From positions 62,001 through 126,000 of the forward strand of contig JBELBV010000001.1 of the NCBI GenBank assembly GCA_042095135.1: a DNA stretch of 64,000 bases. The letters run 5' to 3'. Each line of letters begins with the position of its first letter. Positions within the stretch are counted from its first letter, which is position 1. Below are positions 18,488-28,028 of this stretch, in pieces. The translations under genes were made by a program, and so were the position numbers. The DNA is from UA16 sp042095135 (GTDB lineage Bacteria > Bacteroidota > Bacteroidia > Flavobacteriales_D > Sanyastnellaceae). The notes under the pieces were generated by a model. That model did not search any database and was not told where the DNA came from. It saw nothing but the letters and a program-made list of their open reading frames with translations.

Positions 18488-21400
18488 TTATCGGCTGACT
18501 AGTACTTTCTCTTGACGCACCCACGTCCCATCGGAAACGCGGATGATGTATTGACCATTTGCAAGTTGCGAAACCGGAATCTTCAGCGTCTGGCCGTTGG
18601 ATGTGGCAGCTTGTTGCCACACCATGCGGCCTGCACCGTCAAAAAGCTCCACCGTAAGTGGCACATGCTGAGCAGCAATATCCACATTGACCCAATCCGT
18701 TGAAGGGTTGGGATACACATGGAGCGTCCATGCATCGCTGAATTCAGCCACGCCTACGATGGTTTCCACCACAATTTCAAACGATTGAACACTGCATCCA
18801 TTGGCATCGGTCACTGCCACCTGATAGGTACCTGGGTTCAGGCCAACCAAGTCTTCTTCATCGGAAGTAAAGGTCCCGTCCAACTCGATCCACACAAACG
18901 TGTACGGTTCGGTCCCGCCGCTGACGGAGATGGCAATGCTGCCCGATTCGCCATTTTCAGGGGATCCTAAGACCTCGTCAAGCAAGACGATCAGCGGCTC
19001 GGGTTCCGACACTTCGAATGACACCGTATCCGCACAGCCCATTTCGTCTGCAACCACGACTTCATAAAGCCCGCCAGAGAGGCCGGTAAATACCGAATCG
19101 TCCTGTTGAATGCCCAATGGAAGCAACGTATACTCCACCGCACTGGAATCCGGCATGGCCCCCGTCGTTGAAACGGAAACCGATCCATCCGCTGCTTCCG
19201 CACAGCTCACATCGGTCACTGCGACCGATGCGCTCAATGCACAGAAGAGGCACGATCCATCGTCATCCGTTGCTTCCTCACTGTAGTTTAAGGCCATTGG
19301 ATCCGTGCATCCCAATACTTCAAGCTCGTCGCACACCCCATCACCGTCGGTATCATTCAAGCATACATCGTTGCAATCATAAAAAAGAACAGCGTACGTG
19401 CACTCACCATTGTCGGTGTTCGCTTCCGGGTCAAAGTTGCAGGCCTCCTCATCGGTACAACCCAGCACAATCGCCACGCACGAACCGTCTTCGTATTCAG
19501 CCGTAGCGTCGTAGTTGTAGGCCGATTCATCCGTGCACCCGCACGCATTCTGGAATACCGGTTCGTTGGTCCACGTAGTGCCTTCAAAAGCGAATGTGTG
19601 CAACGAGGCGTTGTCGTTGTCTCCACCTTCGAACACCTGAACATTCAATTGGCCGCTCAATGTGCCGGCGGTTGTCAACTGGGCCACCAACACGCGCAAA
19701 TCATCACCGGCCACACCATTGGCTCCTCCGTTCAGGATGAACCAGGAGCCGCCTACTGCATCGTCCATGACAACTGCATTGCCGGATTCAAATTGCGTTA
19801 CCCAACCCGCAGCACCGGATGCGCCGACCGTGTTCACCAGGTTTTCTCCTCCTACGGTGGGACCGTCCACGCCAATGGTCACCCAGCTATCGTACGCCAA
19901 GTTTGGAAAGGTCTCGAAAAATGCCGGATCGTTGTTCTGAGCCAAATGAGAACCAAACGGATGTTGGTACCACCCCGAATCTGCGGCCATGTGCAGCGTA
20001 TCCATGTCGTTGCCGTACACCGCAGAAATAAAATCATCTGACGCCACCGTGGTGACGTACAACCGGTACGTCGTCATGCCCGCCAAGTCTCCGTCCTCGT
20101 GAACGGCTACCGTATCGATTTCCAAGCCGTAAGCAATGATTTCATCGTTGGCACACGAACAGAAATCACAGCTGCCGTCTTCGTCCGAGGCAAGCGGATC
20201 GTAGTTGCAGGCATTTGCAGCCGTGCATCCTTCCACCTCCAATTCATCGCAAACGCCATCGCCATCCGAATCGTTCAAGCACGCCCCCGCACAATCGACA
20301 TAATCCTCGGGGTAAATGCACGAACCATCGTCGTTGGTCGCGTCTTCATTGTAGTTGCATGCCAAGGCATCCGTGCAGCCTTCCGTGGCCACAACGACGA
20401 CGAGGGTTTGCTCAAAATTAGCCGCATTGCCACACGCATCAGTGGCTGTATATGTTCGGACATACGTTGCGGTATCGCCAACGACTTCGAGGAGTGCATC
20501 CTCTGAAACCCACTGCGCATTTCCATCGCACGCGTCCTGAATCGCCACAAACGGTTCGGGAATTTCCTCTCCCTCCTGTTCGTTCACTTCGACGACAGTA
20601 TCTGGCTGATTCAAAAAGACCGGAGCCAGCGTATCAGCGACCGTGATCATTTGAACCGCTTGGGCCGTATTGCCAGCGTCGTCTGTAGCGTAGAAGGTGC
20701 GTGTGCACAGGTAGTTGTACGGCGGACAATCGAATACAAATTCGATGGGACCGTCGATGAACATGACCTGCACCGATTCATCACACGAATCCTCTGCCAT
20801 GGCCAGAATGGTCGGCATAAGCTGATCACACTGCACCGTTGAATCGGCCGGCACGAACGTGAAATACGGTGCGATGGTGTCTTCGATGCAGGGATCAACA
20901 TAGTAATCACATGTACCGTCGTCGTCGGTCGCGAATGGGTCGTAGTTGTTTGCTGCGACATCCGTACAGCCGCTGACCTCCAGCGCATCACAAACGCCAT
21001 CGGCGTCTGCATCTTCCAGACAGACTCCCTCGCAGTCATAATGCTCTTCCGCGTATTCGCAGGCATCAAATGCCGGCAACCCGCATGCATCGTTCAGCCC
21101 GATCAACTTATTGAAGCCACCGTTGATGCCATCACCATTCTCAAAAAACTGTATGTACAGTTGACCATCCAAGTTTCCGTCTGTGGTGAACTGGCCAAGC
21201 AATACCTTTTTGTCTTCCCCGGCAACGCCATTCGTTGCCCCATTTAAGATGTACCACACGCCACCCAAAGCGTCCGAAATGTTGAGCGAACCACCGGCTT
21301 CAAAAGGCTCAACCCAAGGATCCAGCCCCTCCAGAATGCTCACGCCAGATTCGCCGTCGGCACTTGAAGCGGCCTCGTCCAAACCAATGGTTACCCATGA

Positions 21401-23428
21401 ATCATAAGCCGCCTCCGGTATAAACGGGAAAATCAACGGATTTGAGCCTTCGCCCAAGACCCCGCCAGCTTCATGCTGGAAGAACGACGTGGTCGTGTGG
21501 ATGTACGTGGAGAATTCGTCGTCCCCAGCCACAGCACTCACGAAGTCGTCTTCGTTTTCACAGAGCGCATAGATACGGTACGTCGTGTACCCCGACAAAT
21601 CGGTCGTGCCCACAATCCCATCGTGTTCAGCATATGCCTCAATTTGAATACAGTAGGCTTCGTACTGGGTGTAATTGCAAGCCGTTTCGTCGTTGCAAAC
21701 CGCCGGATAAGCGCACGATCCATCTTGGTCGGTCGCGTTGGTGTCGAAATTCAACGCCATAGCATCGGTACACCCGGGAATTTCCAATTCATTGCACACT
21801 CCATCACCATCGTTATCTCCAAGGCAATCGCCACCACAGGTGTAAAACGCTTCAGCGAAAATGCACGAGGCGTCATCTGCGATGGTGAATGCAGCATCGA
21901 AATTGCAAGCGCCCTCAATCGTGCATCCAACGCATGAAGTGAAGTCGCAGCTTCCGTCCGACGCAGTGGCATCTGGATTGAAATTGCACGCCAATGGATT
22001 GGTGCAACCCGCAATCAAATAGGTACACGAACCGTCATCATCCGTAGCCGCTTCATTGAAGTTCTCAGCGGTATCATCCGTGCAGCCCGCCACTTCAAAT
22101 TCATCGCAGATGCCATCAGCATCCACGTCATTCAGGCACGTACCCTCACAAGAGTAGCCCTCGTCGGCAAAAACGCAGCTGGCCGGATCGGAAAGCGTAT
22201 ATGAAGCGTCAAAATTGCACGCTTCAGGGTTCATGCAACCGATGCAACTGACGTATTCACATGTGCCGTCTGTCTCGTTGGCTTGTGGATCAAAATTGCA
22301 TGCCAAAGGATTCAAGCAGCCCAAGAATATGCATCCCCCATCGTCCAAAGTCGCAGCAGGGTCATAGTTATCCGCATCGGGGTTCATGCAACCAGCGCAC
22401 GAGGTGAATTCACAAGAACCATTATCGGCGGTGGCCAGTGGGTCGTAATTGCATGCCGAGGCGTTCATGCAGCCCAATGATTCGCAACTGACGTATTCAC
22501 ACGAACCGTCATTATAGACGGCCTCCGAATCGTAATTACAAGCAGATGCGTCGGTACAGCCAATGCACGCCACAAAGTCGCAGGAACCATCATCGTAAGC
22601 AGCGTTGGGATCATAATTGCAGGCCCATACGTCCGTACATCCGCCGCACTCGTACACACAGCTGCCATCGTCTTCCGTGGCCGATTCATCATAGTTGCAG
22701 GCCAAAGGATCGGTGCAGCCGGTAAGGACAGCTGGTGGCAACAAATCCCAAACTTCGGTGCCTTCAAAGCCTTGCTGCACTTGCACCGCATCCGCGTCTC
22801 CAGACGCAGGGATCACTTGCGCATTCAGCACACCCGACGGTACACCAGCTGTGGTCACTTGCATAACAAGCACCTTCAGGTCGTCTCCGGCATAACCATT
22901 GGCGGCTCCAGTCAATAAATACCACGCGCCTCCCAATTCATCATTCACAACGAATCCTTCCCCGTCCGATGGCGAACCGGCTACAAAACTCTGCAAGAAG
23001 GGCTGCGTTTCACTCTGCAAGGAGGATACGTCAACCTCGCCACCACCATTTGGTGCGTTTTCCAGTCCAATGGTCACCCAACTGTCGTAGGCCACTTCAG
23101 GGAAATAGCTCTCTACGATCGGAATGATGCCACCGGCTGTTGGTCCAGTGGCAAATGCCGAATTGAACATGGGTTCTTCCAAATTCAGTTCCATTGGTGC
23201 TTCATCCCCCCCGTAGATAGCGGAGACAAAATCATCCTGATGGCTCAACTGCAGGTAATAACGGTACGTCGTTTGTCCGGCCAACTCGGCCACACCCTGC
23301 ACCCCATCGTGTACCATGTATTCCTCGATAAGAAACGTGGTTCCTTGCGAAAAAGCCGCTGACAGGCCCGCGAAGAAATAGATCAGTAAAGCGTGAATCA
23401 CGCCTAAAAGTCGGTAAGAAAGACCCAT
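18488..23428 (-). CDS. Giant secreted multidomain repeat protein with T9SS sorting domain
   Basis: About 1646 residues, from ATG 23428 (the frame also offers TTG 23434). The signal peptide ends AAFSQG. Three copies of a domain of about 190 residues (TTYRYY/TTYRIY/TTYRLY; DSWVTIG in all; GG.W[YF].L; TT.G) lie at about 22745-23345, 21090-21660 and 19570-20135. Many Cys/Asp GCTD/GCMN repeats (21660-22730, 20870-20970, 20150-20390, 19250-19560), an HYR-type Ig region (20390-20870) and SprB-like modules (18750-19240) separate them. It ends in a Por domain (VYPNPSTDWVNV...KVLVSR). Expected to be surface-exposed or released by type IX secretion, perhaps as an adhesin. Monocistronic, with its own terminator. 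Confidence 0.88.
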   Translation of the reverse strand: MGLSYRLLGVIHALLIYFFAGLSAAFSQGTTFLIEEYMVHDGVQGVAELAGQTTYRYYLQLSHQDDFVSAIYGGDEAPMELNLEEPMFNSAFATGPTAGGIIPIVESYFPEVAYDSWVTIGLENAPNGGGEVDVSSLQSETQPFLQSFVAGSPSDGEGFVVNDELGGAWYLLTGAANGYAGDDLKVLVMQVTTAGVPSGVLNAQVIPASGDADAVQVQQGFEGTEVWDLLPPAVLTGCTDPLACNYDESATEDDGSCVYECGGCTDVWACNYDPNAAYDDGSCDFVACIGCTDASACNYDSEAVYNDGSCEYVSCESLGCMNASACNYDPLATADNGSCEFTSCAGCMNPDADNYDPAATLDDGGCIFLGCLNPLACNFDPQANETDGTCEYVSCIGCMNPEACNFDASYTLSDPASCVFADEGYSCEGTCLNDVDADGICDEFEVAGCTDDTAENFNEAATDDDGSCTYLIAGCTNPLACNFNPDATASDGSCDFTSCVGCTIEGACNFDAAFTIADDASCIFAEAFYTCGGDCLGDNDGDGVCNELEIPGCTDAMALNFDTNATDQDGSCAYPAVCNDETACNYTQYEAYCIQIEAYAEHDGIVGTTDLSGYTTYRIYALCENEDDFVSAVAGDDEFSTYIHTTTSFFQHEAGGVLGEGSNPLIFPFIPEAAYDSWVTIGLDEAASSADGESGVSILEGLDPWVEPFEAGGSLNISDALGGVWYILNGATNGVAGEDKKVLLGQFTTDGNLDGQLYIQFFENGDGINGGFNKLIGLNDACGLPAFDACEYAEEHYDCEGVCLEDADADGVCDALEVSGCTDVAANNYDPFATDDDGTCDYYVDPCIEDTIAPYFTFVPADSTVQCDQLMPTILAMAEDSCDESVQVMFIDGPIEFVFDCPPYNYLCTRTFYATDDAGNTAQAVQMITVADTLAPVFLNQPDTVVEVNEQEGEEIPEPFVAIQDACDGNAQWVSEDALLEVVGDTATYVRTYTATDACGNAANFEQTLVVVVATEGCTDALACNYNEDATNDDGSCIYPEDYVDCAGACLNDSDGDGVCDELEVEGCTAANACNYDPLASDEDGSCDFCSCANDEIIAYGLEIDTVAVHEDGDLAGMTTYRLYVTTVASDDFISAVYGNDMDTLHMAADSGWYQHPFGSHLAQNNDPAFFETFPNLAYDSWVTIGVDGPTVGGENLVNTVGASGAAGWVTQFESGNAVVMDDAVGGSWFILNGGANGVAGDDLRVLVAQLTTAGTLSGQLNVQVFEGGDNDNASLHTFAFEGTTWTNEPVFQNACGCTDESAYNYDATAEYEDGSCVAIVLGCTDEEACNFDPEANTDNGECTYAVLFYDCNDVCLNDTDGDGVCDELEVLGCTDPMALNYSEEATDDDGSCLFCALSASVAVTDVSCAEAADGSVSVSTTGAMPDSSAVEYTLLPLGIQQDDSVFTGLSGGLYEVVVADEMGCADTVSFEVSEPEPLIVLLDEVLGSPENGESGSIAISVSGGTEPYTFVWIELDGTFTSDEEDLVGLNPGTYQVAVTDANGCSVQSFEIVVETIVGVAEFSDAWTLHVYPNPSTDWVNVDIAAQHVPLTVELFDGAGRMVWQQAATSNGQTLKIPVSQLANGQYIIRVSDGTWVRQEKVLVSR
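19250..22730 (-). repeat. Interspersed Cys/Asp GC[TM][DN]-NYD repeats of the giant protein
   Basis: Blocks of units of about 30-40 residues following GC[TM][DN]xxAxN[YF][DN]xxAxxxDGSC, interrupted by the second and third copies of the DSWVTIG domain and by an HYR region. Units are more diverged than in the neighbouring gene; some have GCMNPEACNFDASYT or AENFNEAATDDDGS variants. Confidence 0.85.
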
Positions 23429-23508
23429 AATCAAACTGGAAAATTGAGAGATATATGGTCATACGCGATTCTTTGGCGTTCGGTTACGTCCTGAGACTAG
23501 AAATGAAA

Positions 23509-23530
23509 AAAGGGAGCCGAAGCTCCCTTT
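23509..23530 (-). terminator. Terminator of the 802-residue SprB-repeat protein gene
   Basis: A 9-bp perfect stem AAAGGGAGC / GCTCCCTTT with a 4-base loop is followed on the minus strand by TTTTTTCATTT. It lies 29 bases after the stop at 23559. Confidence 0.9.
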
Positions 23531-23558
23531 CTCAATTCATTAATAAAACACAGCTTGT

Positions 23559-25967
23559 TTACTGCTTCAGCAACTGGACGGTCTGTCGGCTTCCGTTGGC
23601 GACCAATTCTAGTTGGTAAACGCCTGCGGCCATTCCAGCCAAGTCAATTGTTGACTGAACAGAACCCCAAGCCTGGCTCAAGGTGTTTGACCACACCACA
23701 CGCGCTTGTGCGTCGTATACATTCAGCACGACGTCCTCGCCGGCAGCACCTTCCAAGTTGATATTGAACAATCCCATGCTCGGATTCGGGCTCACAGCAA
23801 TGGACTGCAGGAATGTGAATTCTCCAATTCCAACGGGAACACCGAAGGTCTCAGTCGCTGCACATCCATTCGCGTCAGTAACCGTCACGGTGTACTCACC
23901 AGCGACAATGCCGGTCAAGTCTTCATCTGCGCTGGTGAAGTTGTCAGGACCGCTCCAAGCAAATGAGTAGCCACCATTACCGCCTTCTACTGTGATGTCG
24001 AGGGCGCCGTCACCAATGCCACTGTCATTCGTGATGACACCAGAAACGCTGAGTACGTCTGGTTCTTCAACCGTTGCTTCAACAGAAGAAGAGCAGCCAT
24101 TTGAATCCTGCGCATAGTACGTATATGTTCCAGCTGACAGTCCCACAAACAACGGTGATGAACCGTAGTCTGAACCGTCTGCACTGTATTCGAATAAACT
24201 TGTTCCACCCGCAGCAGACAATTCAACCGAACCGTCCGTGTCGCCATTGCATGAAACGGCAATAGATGAAGCTGTAACCGCAACCGCGTCAATATCTTCA
24301 ACTGTGAACGTCACCTCGGCCATGCATCCCTCAACGTCCGTTGCTACCACGACGTAATCGCCAGGAGCCAAGTCGCCGAAAGATGTCACATCGCCATCTG
24401 CTTCGCCATTGAAGGAGAAGACCAATCCGCCATTGCCACCTTCACCGTTAAAAGAGACGGCGCCGTTGGTGTCGCCGTTGCATAAGATACCGTTGGCATT
24501 TCCAGAGATGATAATGGGATCTGGAGCACCAACTGTGTATTCGTTGGCAGTCTCGCTAATACAACCGTTCACGTCCATCGCATAGAAGGTGTATGTCCCC
24601 CCTCCTATATTGAGGATGTTGCCAGAAGCGAAGGTCTCACCATCCGTACTGAACTGCATTCCTGCTGAAGTTCCAGAGCCACCGATGGTAATCAACACAA
24701 CTGTGCCGTCTTCACTGTCCGCACACGTAGCACCTAGAATTCCATTCTGACCGCCTGAAACAGAAACTGTCAGTGCTTGTGGGTTGGCGATTGAGATCGC
24801 ACCTGACGCTGACGTGCAACCATTCTCGTCCATCGCATACACCGTGTACAATCCAGGACTAAGATCCCCAAAGTTCAAGTCTGAATTGCTATCAGCGAAC
24901 GTTTCAGACAAGCTGTAGCTCATGGCACCAGTACCTCCAGAAGAGGACCCTGAGATGACCGCATCCGAACCACCGTTGCAGCTGACCGATTCAGTCATGC
25001 TCGCAGAAATTACGATGGCGTCTGGCGCTACCACATCTACTTCAATGCTCGCCTCGCAGCCTGCACCGTCTGTAGCTGATACCGTGTATGTGCCGCCGAG
25101 AAGATTGTCGAAAGCACCTACTGCAAGTGATGGGGCGTCTCCGTCGATACCGTATAAGACGCCCAATTGACCGCCTGAAGATGTCACGACCACCTCTCCA
25201 TCTGCAACTCCAGGACATGTATTGGAAGTCACTTCTGAAATGGCCAATTCAAGCGCACAAGGGTAGATGCACGTCTCACCAGATTCTGTCGCGTCTGGGT
25301 TGTAGTTGACCGCATTGGGATCCATGCATCCGAAAATGGCGCCCTCCTGTGAGCTGAAAGGAATACCTTCGAATTGCTCCGAGCTGGATTGGGAACCGTT
25401 GACGAAGATTTGAATGTTGAAGTTGCCCGTGATAACTGCATCGTTCGACGCTGTCAATTGGGCAATCAGCACCTTCAAATCGTCCCCTGCTTGCGTTTGG
25501 GTATCACCGAACAGCGTAAACCAAGAACCACCATTCTCAGAGTTGACGATCAAATCTCCACCCGCGGCAAATTCCGCAAAGGCATCGTCCATACCAACCG
25601 TGTTGGGCTGACCGGTTACTTCGTCTTGGTTCATCACTCCCAACGTGACCCATGAATCAAACTCAATCGCTGGGAACGATGGGAAAAAGGCGGGGTTGAT
25701 CGTCCAACCGACGTTTGAGCCCAATGAGTTCTGGTAAAATCCGTCCGTCGATGTCAAGCTCAACGGTGCAGTCGCATCGCCGTAAACAGCCGAGATCTCA
25801 TCTGAAGGGTTGGTGCAAACCGCGTACACGTGGTACGTTGTCATGCCATCGAGTTCGGCGATGCTACCGTCGTGCACAACGAAAGGCTCGACAGCAATCT
25901 CCACCAATTGCCCAAAGCTGCTGCTGACCAGCATGCAACAGGTGGCAAGGAGTAAAAAGTGTTTCAT
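23559..25967 (-). CDS. Secreted SprB-repeat protein with T9SS sorting domain
   Basis: An 802-residue protein. The signal peptide MKHFLLLATCCMLVSSSFGQ is followed by one copy of the shared domain of about 185 residues (TTYHVY, DSWVTLG, GGSWF, AGDDLKVLIAQLT; about 25360-25910). One GCMDPNAVNYNPDAT unit follows, then about six SprB-like Ig modules of about 80 residues with the motif GGxGxxxYSxxG...GTYTxxAxDxNGC. It ends with a Por sorting domain (VSPNPSMGLFNINLEG...TVQLLKQ). SprB repeats occur in the gliding adhesin SprB of Flavobacterium, so a surface adhesion role is plausible but not shown. A TATATTTA box lies 30 bases upstream of the ATG. Confidence 0.88.
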   Translation of the reverse strand: MKHFLLLATCCMLVSSSFGQLVEIAVEPFVVHDGSIAELDGMTTYHVYAVCTNPSDEISAVYGDATAPLSLTSTDGFYQNSLGSNVGWTINPAFFPSFPAIEFDSWVTLGVMNQDEVTGQPNTVGMDDAFAEFAAGGDLIVNSENGGSWFTLFGDTQTQAGDDLKVLIAQLTASNDAVITGNFNIQIFVNGSQSSSEQFEGIPFSSQEGAIFGCMDPNAVNYNPDATESGETCIYPCALELAISEVTSNTCPGVADGEVVVTSSGGQLGVLYGIDGDAPSLAVGAFDNLLGGTYTVSATDGAGCEASIEVDVVAPDAIVISASMTESVSCNGGSDAVISGSSSGGTGAMSYSLSETFADSNSDLNFGDLSPGLYTVYAMDENGCTSASGAISIANPQALTVSVSGGQNGILGATCADSEDGTVVLITIGGSGTSAGMQFSTDGETFASGNILNIGGGTYTFYAMDVNGCISETANEYTVGAPDPIIISGNANGILCNGDTNGAVSFNGEGGNGGLVFSFNGEADGDVTSFGDLAPGDYVVVATDVEGCMAEVTFTVEDIDAVAVTASSIAVSCNGDTDGSVELSAAGGTSLFEYSADGSDYGSSPLFVGLSAGTYTYYAQDSNGCSSSVEATVEEPDVLSVSGVITNDSGIGDGALDITVEGGNGGYSFAWSGPDNFTSADEDLTGIVAGEYTVTVTDANGCAATETFGVPVGIGEFTFLQSIAVSPNPSMGLFNINLEGAAGEDVVLNVYDAQARVVWSNTLSQAWGSVQSTIDLAGMAAGVYQLELVANGSRQTVQLLKQ

Positions 25968-26081
25968 AAGAGTTTAGTTAGTGTGAATCTTGTTGGTAAA
26001 TATAGGCGGGTCAGCGATTCGATGCGTGAACCGCATGTGAAAAATGTAAGGAGTTTTCAGCGCGAAATGTTGACAATGAAA

Positions 26082-26104
26082 AAAGGGAGGTCACCCCTCC
26101 CTTT
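26082..26104 (-). terminator. Terminator of the four-module CBM-like secreted protein gene
   Basis: The stem AAAGGGAGG / CCTCCCTTT with a 5-base loop is followed on the minus strand by TTTTCATTG. It lies 22 bases past the stop at 26126 and resembles the terminator of the adjacent gene. Confidence 0.85.
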
Positions 26105-26125
26105 CTTCTTATGATGTCTTTAGTT

Positions 26126-27904
26126 TCAGTGCTTCACAAACACGCGGGTTTGCGCTGCACCTTGGTTGAGCCATTGTACAATGTACGAGCCGGCCTTCAA
26201 GCTTTCGGTATTCAACACAACGCGCTCCGTTCCAGCAACAATGTTTTGCTCGAGCACCAAGCGGCCACTGAGGTCGGCGATGAAGAGCTGCGTATTGCTC
26301 ACCTGAGGAACGATGTCCAATGTCAATGTTGCATTGAAAGGGTTCGGGTACGCATTGAATTGATTCGCAGTGATTTCATCAACGGACACTACACAGGTGC
26401 TGCACTTATTAAAACATACCGCGTCGAGAATTTCAGCCTCGCCACTGCGCTCGTGGATGCGGTTATACGCACCAAATCCATTTGGCAATCCGCAGCCGTC
26501 CGCTTCGAAGTTGGTGATTTCGTTGCCCTCTTCGTCCAACAAGACGCCAGACTCCTCCACGAAGTCCACACCATTATCACCCGTCGTTGGATCACCGTTG
26601 GTGAACTTGTACAGAATCGTCGCGGAACCGCTGATGTTGACGGTCACTTCATAGACGCCGTCCGTATCATCATCCGTCATCTGCAGTGCACCGGCTTGCC
26701 AGTTGGGGTTGGTGAAGTTGCCAATGACCCAAACACCTGTCGCGCTGACTTCCTCTTCGGTCATGTCCACACGGAAGGTCACGTCGGCTGGATCAGGGTT
26801 CTCTACGCATCCTGCTTCGCACGAATTGTAGCACACTTCATAAACGATGTCTTCTGAACCCACCGTCAATGCGCGGTTGTCACTGCCCTCTGCAGCACAG
26901 TCGCCGACGATTAATTCGTTGTCGACATTGCCGTCGCCGTTGCCGCTCCAATCGTTGCCATTGATGAACTTGAACTGGATGTCACCAGGCGCAATACCGA
27001 TGGTCGCTTCCCAGATGCCATCGCCGTCATCGTCGCTCAGTGGATTGGCCGAAGGCGACCATCCTTGGAAAGACCCGGCAACGTGAACGCCATTCACGGA
27101 TACCGTTTCTTGCGTCGTCATGTCGACACGGAGCGTCACTTGCGTTGGGCTCACACACGTGCCACACGAATTGAAACAAGGGGCAGCCAATGTGGATTCA
27201 TCACCCACCAAGACCATGTTTTCACTTTCAAAAGCCAAGACGCGGTTTCCGAAATCATCTGCACATGCTTCACCTGCGAGTGCTTCGTTTGGATTGGACC
27301 AGCTATTGCCATTGATGAACTTGAAAACGAGCATGCCGTCCTCAATCGAATCAGGGTAGAACGAAGCCCACGCTTCCCAAACGCCATCTTCGTTGGCGTC
27401 CGTCATGGCTGTTCCCGCAGGGTCCCAGCCTTGGAAGTTACCGGCGACATGCACACCGTTGGGTGACACAGCGCTTTCCACGGTCATGTCGACGCGCAAC
27501 CGAACGGTCGTCATGCCGCAAGCCGCGCAGCTGCCGTAGCAAACGTGGTAAGCCGCTTCGGTAGCGTCGGCACCGATGGTCAAGAAGCGGTTGTCATTGC
27601 CCGCAACCTCAACTTGACAGGTTGGAGGAACATCCTCAACAAAATCCCAAGCCATCCCATTGATGAACTTGAATTCGTACGTGCTATCCGTAGGCAACTC
27701 AACGGTTACCTCGTAAATACCGTCCATGTCGTCATCCGACATCATGGTTGCAGTCGGGTCCCAACCCTGGAATCCACCGGCGATGTGAACACCGTCAGTT
27801 GAGACCGTCTCGTTGTTCATGTCCACTTGAAATGTGACTGGGACTTGGGCCATGCCCGCAACAGCCACGAATAAGCAAACTGTAAAAGCGTAGAAGTTTT
27901 TCAT
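26126..27904 (-). CDS. Secreted protein with four starch-binding-like modules and T9SS sorting domain
   Basis: 592 residues from ATG 27904, which begins a clear signal peptide (MKNFYAFTVCLFVAVAGMAQ); the longer frame to 27952 lacks one. Four tandem modules of about 125 residues carry VTFQVDM/VTLRVDM, then GVHVAGxFQGWDP, then a DDDxDGIYEVTV strand and FKFINGxxW. This is the layout of CBM20/CBM48 glycogen- or starch-binding folds. Each module ends with a DNRxLTxG strand and a CYxSCxxC-type cysteine cluster. The C-terminus is a Por domain (AYPNPFNATLTLDIV...TRVFVKH). No catalytic domain is present, so it is a candidate surface glycan-binding protein. Ligand unknown. Confidence 0.85.
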   Translation of the reverse strand: MKNFYAFTVCLFVAVAGMAQVPVTFQVDMNNETVSTDGVHIAGGFQGWDPTATMMSDDDMDGIYEVTVELPTDSTYEFKFINGMAWDFVEDVPPTCQVEVAGNDNRFLTIGADATEAAYHVCYGSCAACGMTTVRLRVDMTVESAVSPNGVHVAGNFQGWDPAGTAMTDANEDGVWEAWASFYPDSIEDGMLVFKFINGNSWSNPNEALAGEACADDFGNRVLAFESENMVLVGDESTLAAPCFNSCGTCVSPTQVTLRVDMTTQETVSVNGVHVAGSFQGWSPSANPLSDDDGDGIWEATIGIAPGDIQFKFINGNDWSGNGDGNVDNELIVGDCAAEGSDNRALTVGSEDIVYEVCYNSCEAGCVENPDPADVTFRVDMTEEEVSATGVWVIGNFTNPNWQAGALQMTDDDTDGVYEVTVNISGSATILYKFTNGDPTTGDNGVDFVEESGVLLDEEGNEITNFEADGCGLPNGFGAYNRIHERSGEAEILDAVCFNKCSTCVVSVDEITANQFNAYPNPFNATLTLDIVPQVSNTQLFIADLSGRLVLEQNIVAGTERVVLNTESLKAGSYIVQWLNQGAAQTRVFVKH

Positions 27905-27949
27905 GCGAATAATGCAGTTGTGGTTAGTAGTGTTAAAAGTACACGAAGC

Positions 27950-27979
27950 CAAAAGTATGCGAAATACCGCACCCTCAAC
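27950..27979 (-). promoter_or_regulatory. Predicted promoter of the four-module CBM-like protein gene
   Basis: On the minus strand TACTTTTG (27950-27957) matches the -7 box perfectly, with GTTG (27976-27979) 18 bases upstream as a -33 candidate. It implies a leader of about 40 bases before ATG 27904. A second, imperfect TACTTTTA lies between. Confidence 0.5.
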
Positions 27980-28028
27980 GAAAACCGCATGCTCTTTTTT
28001 TCAACGGTCGCCTGACAAGACCCGCAAT

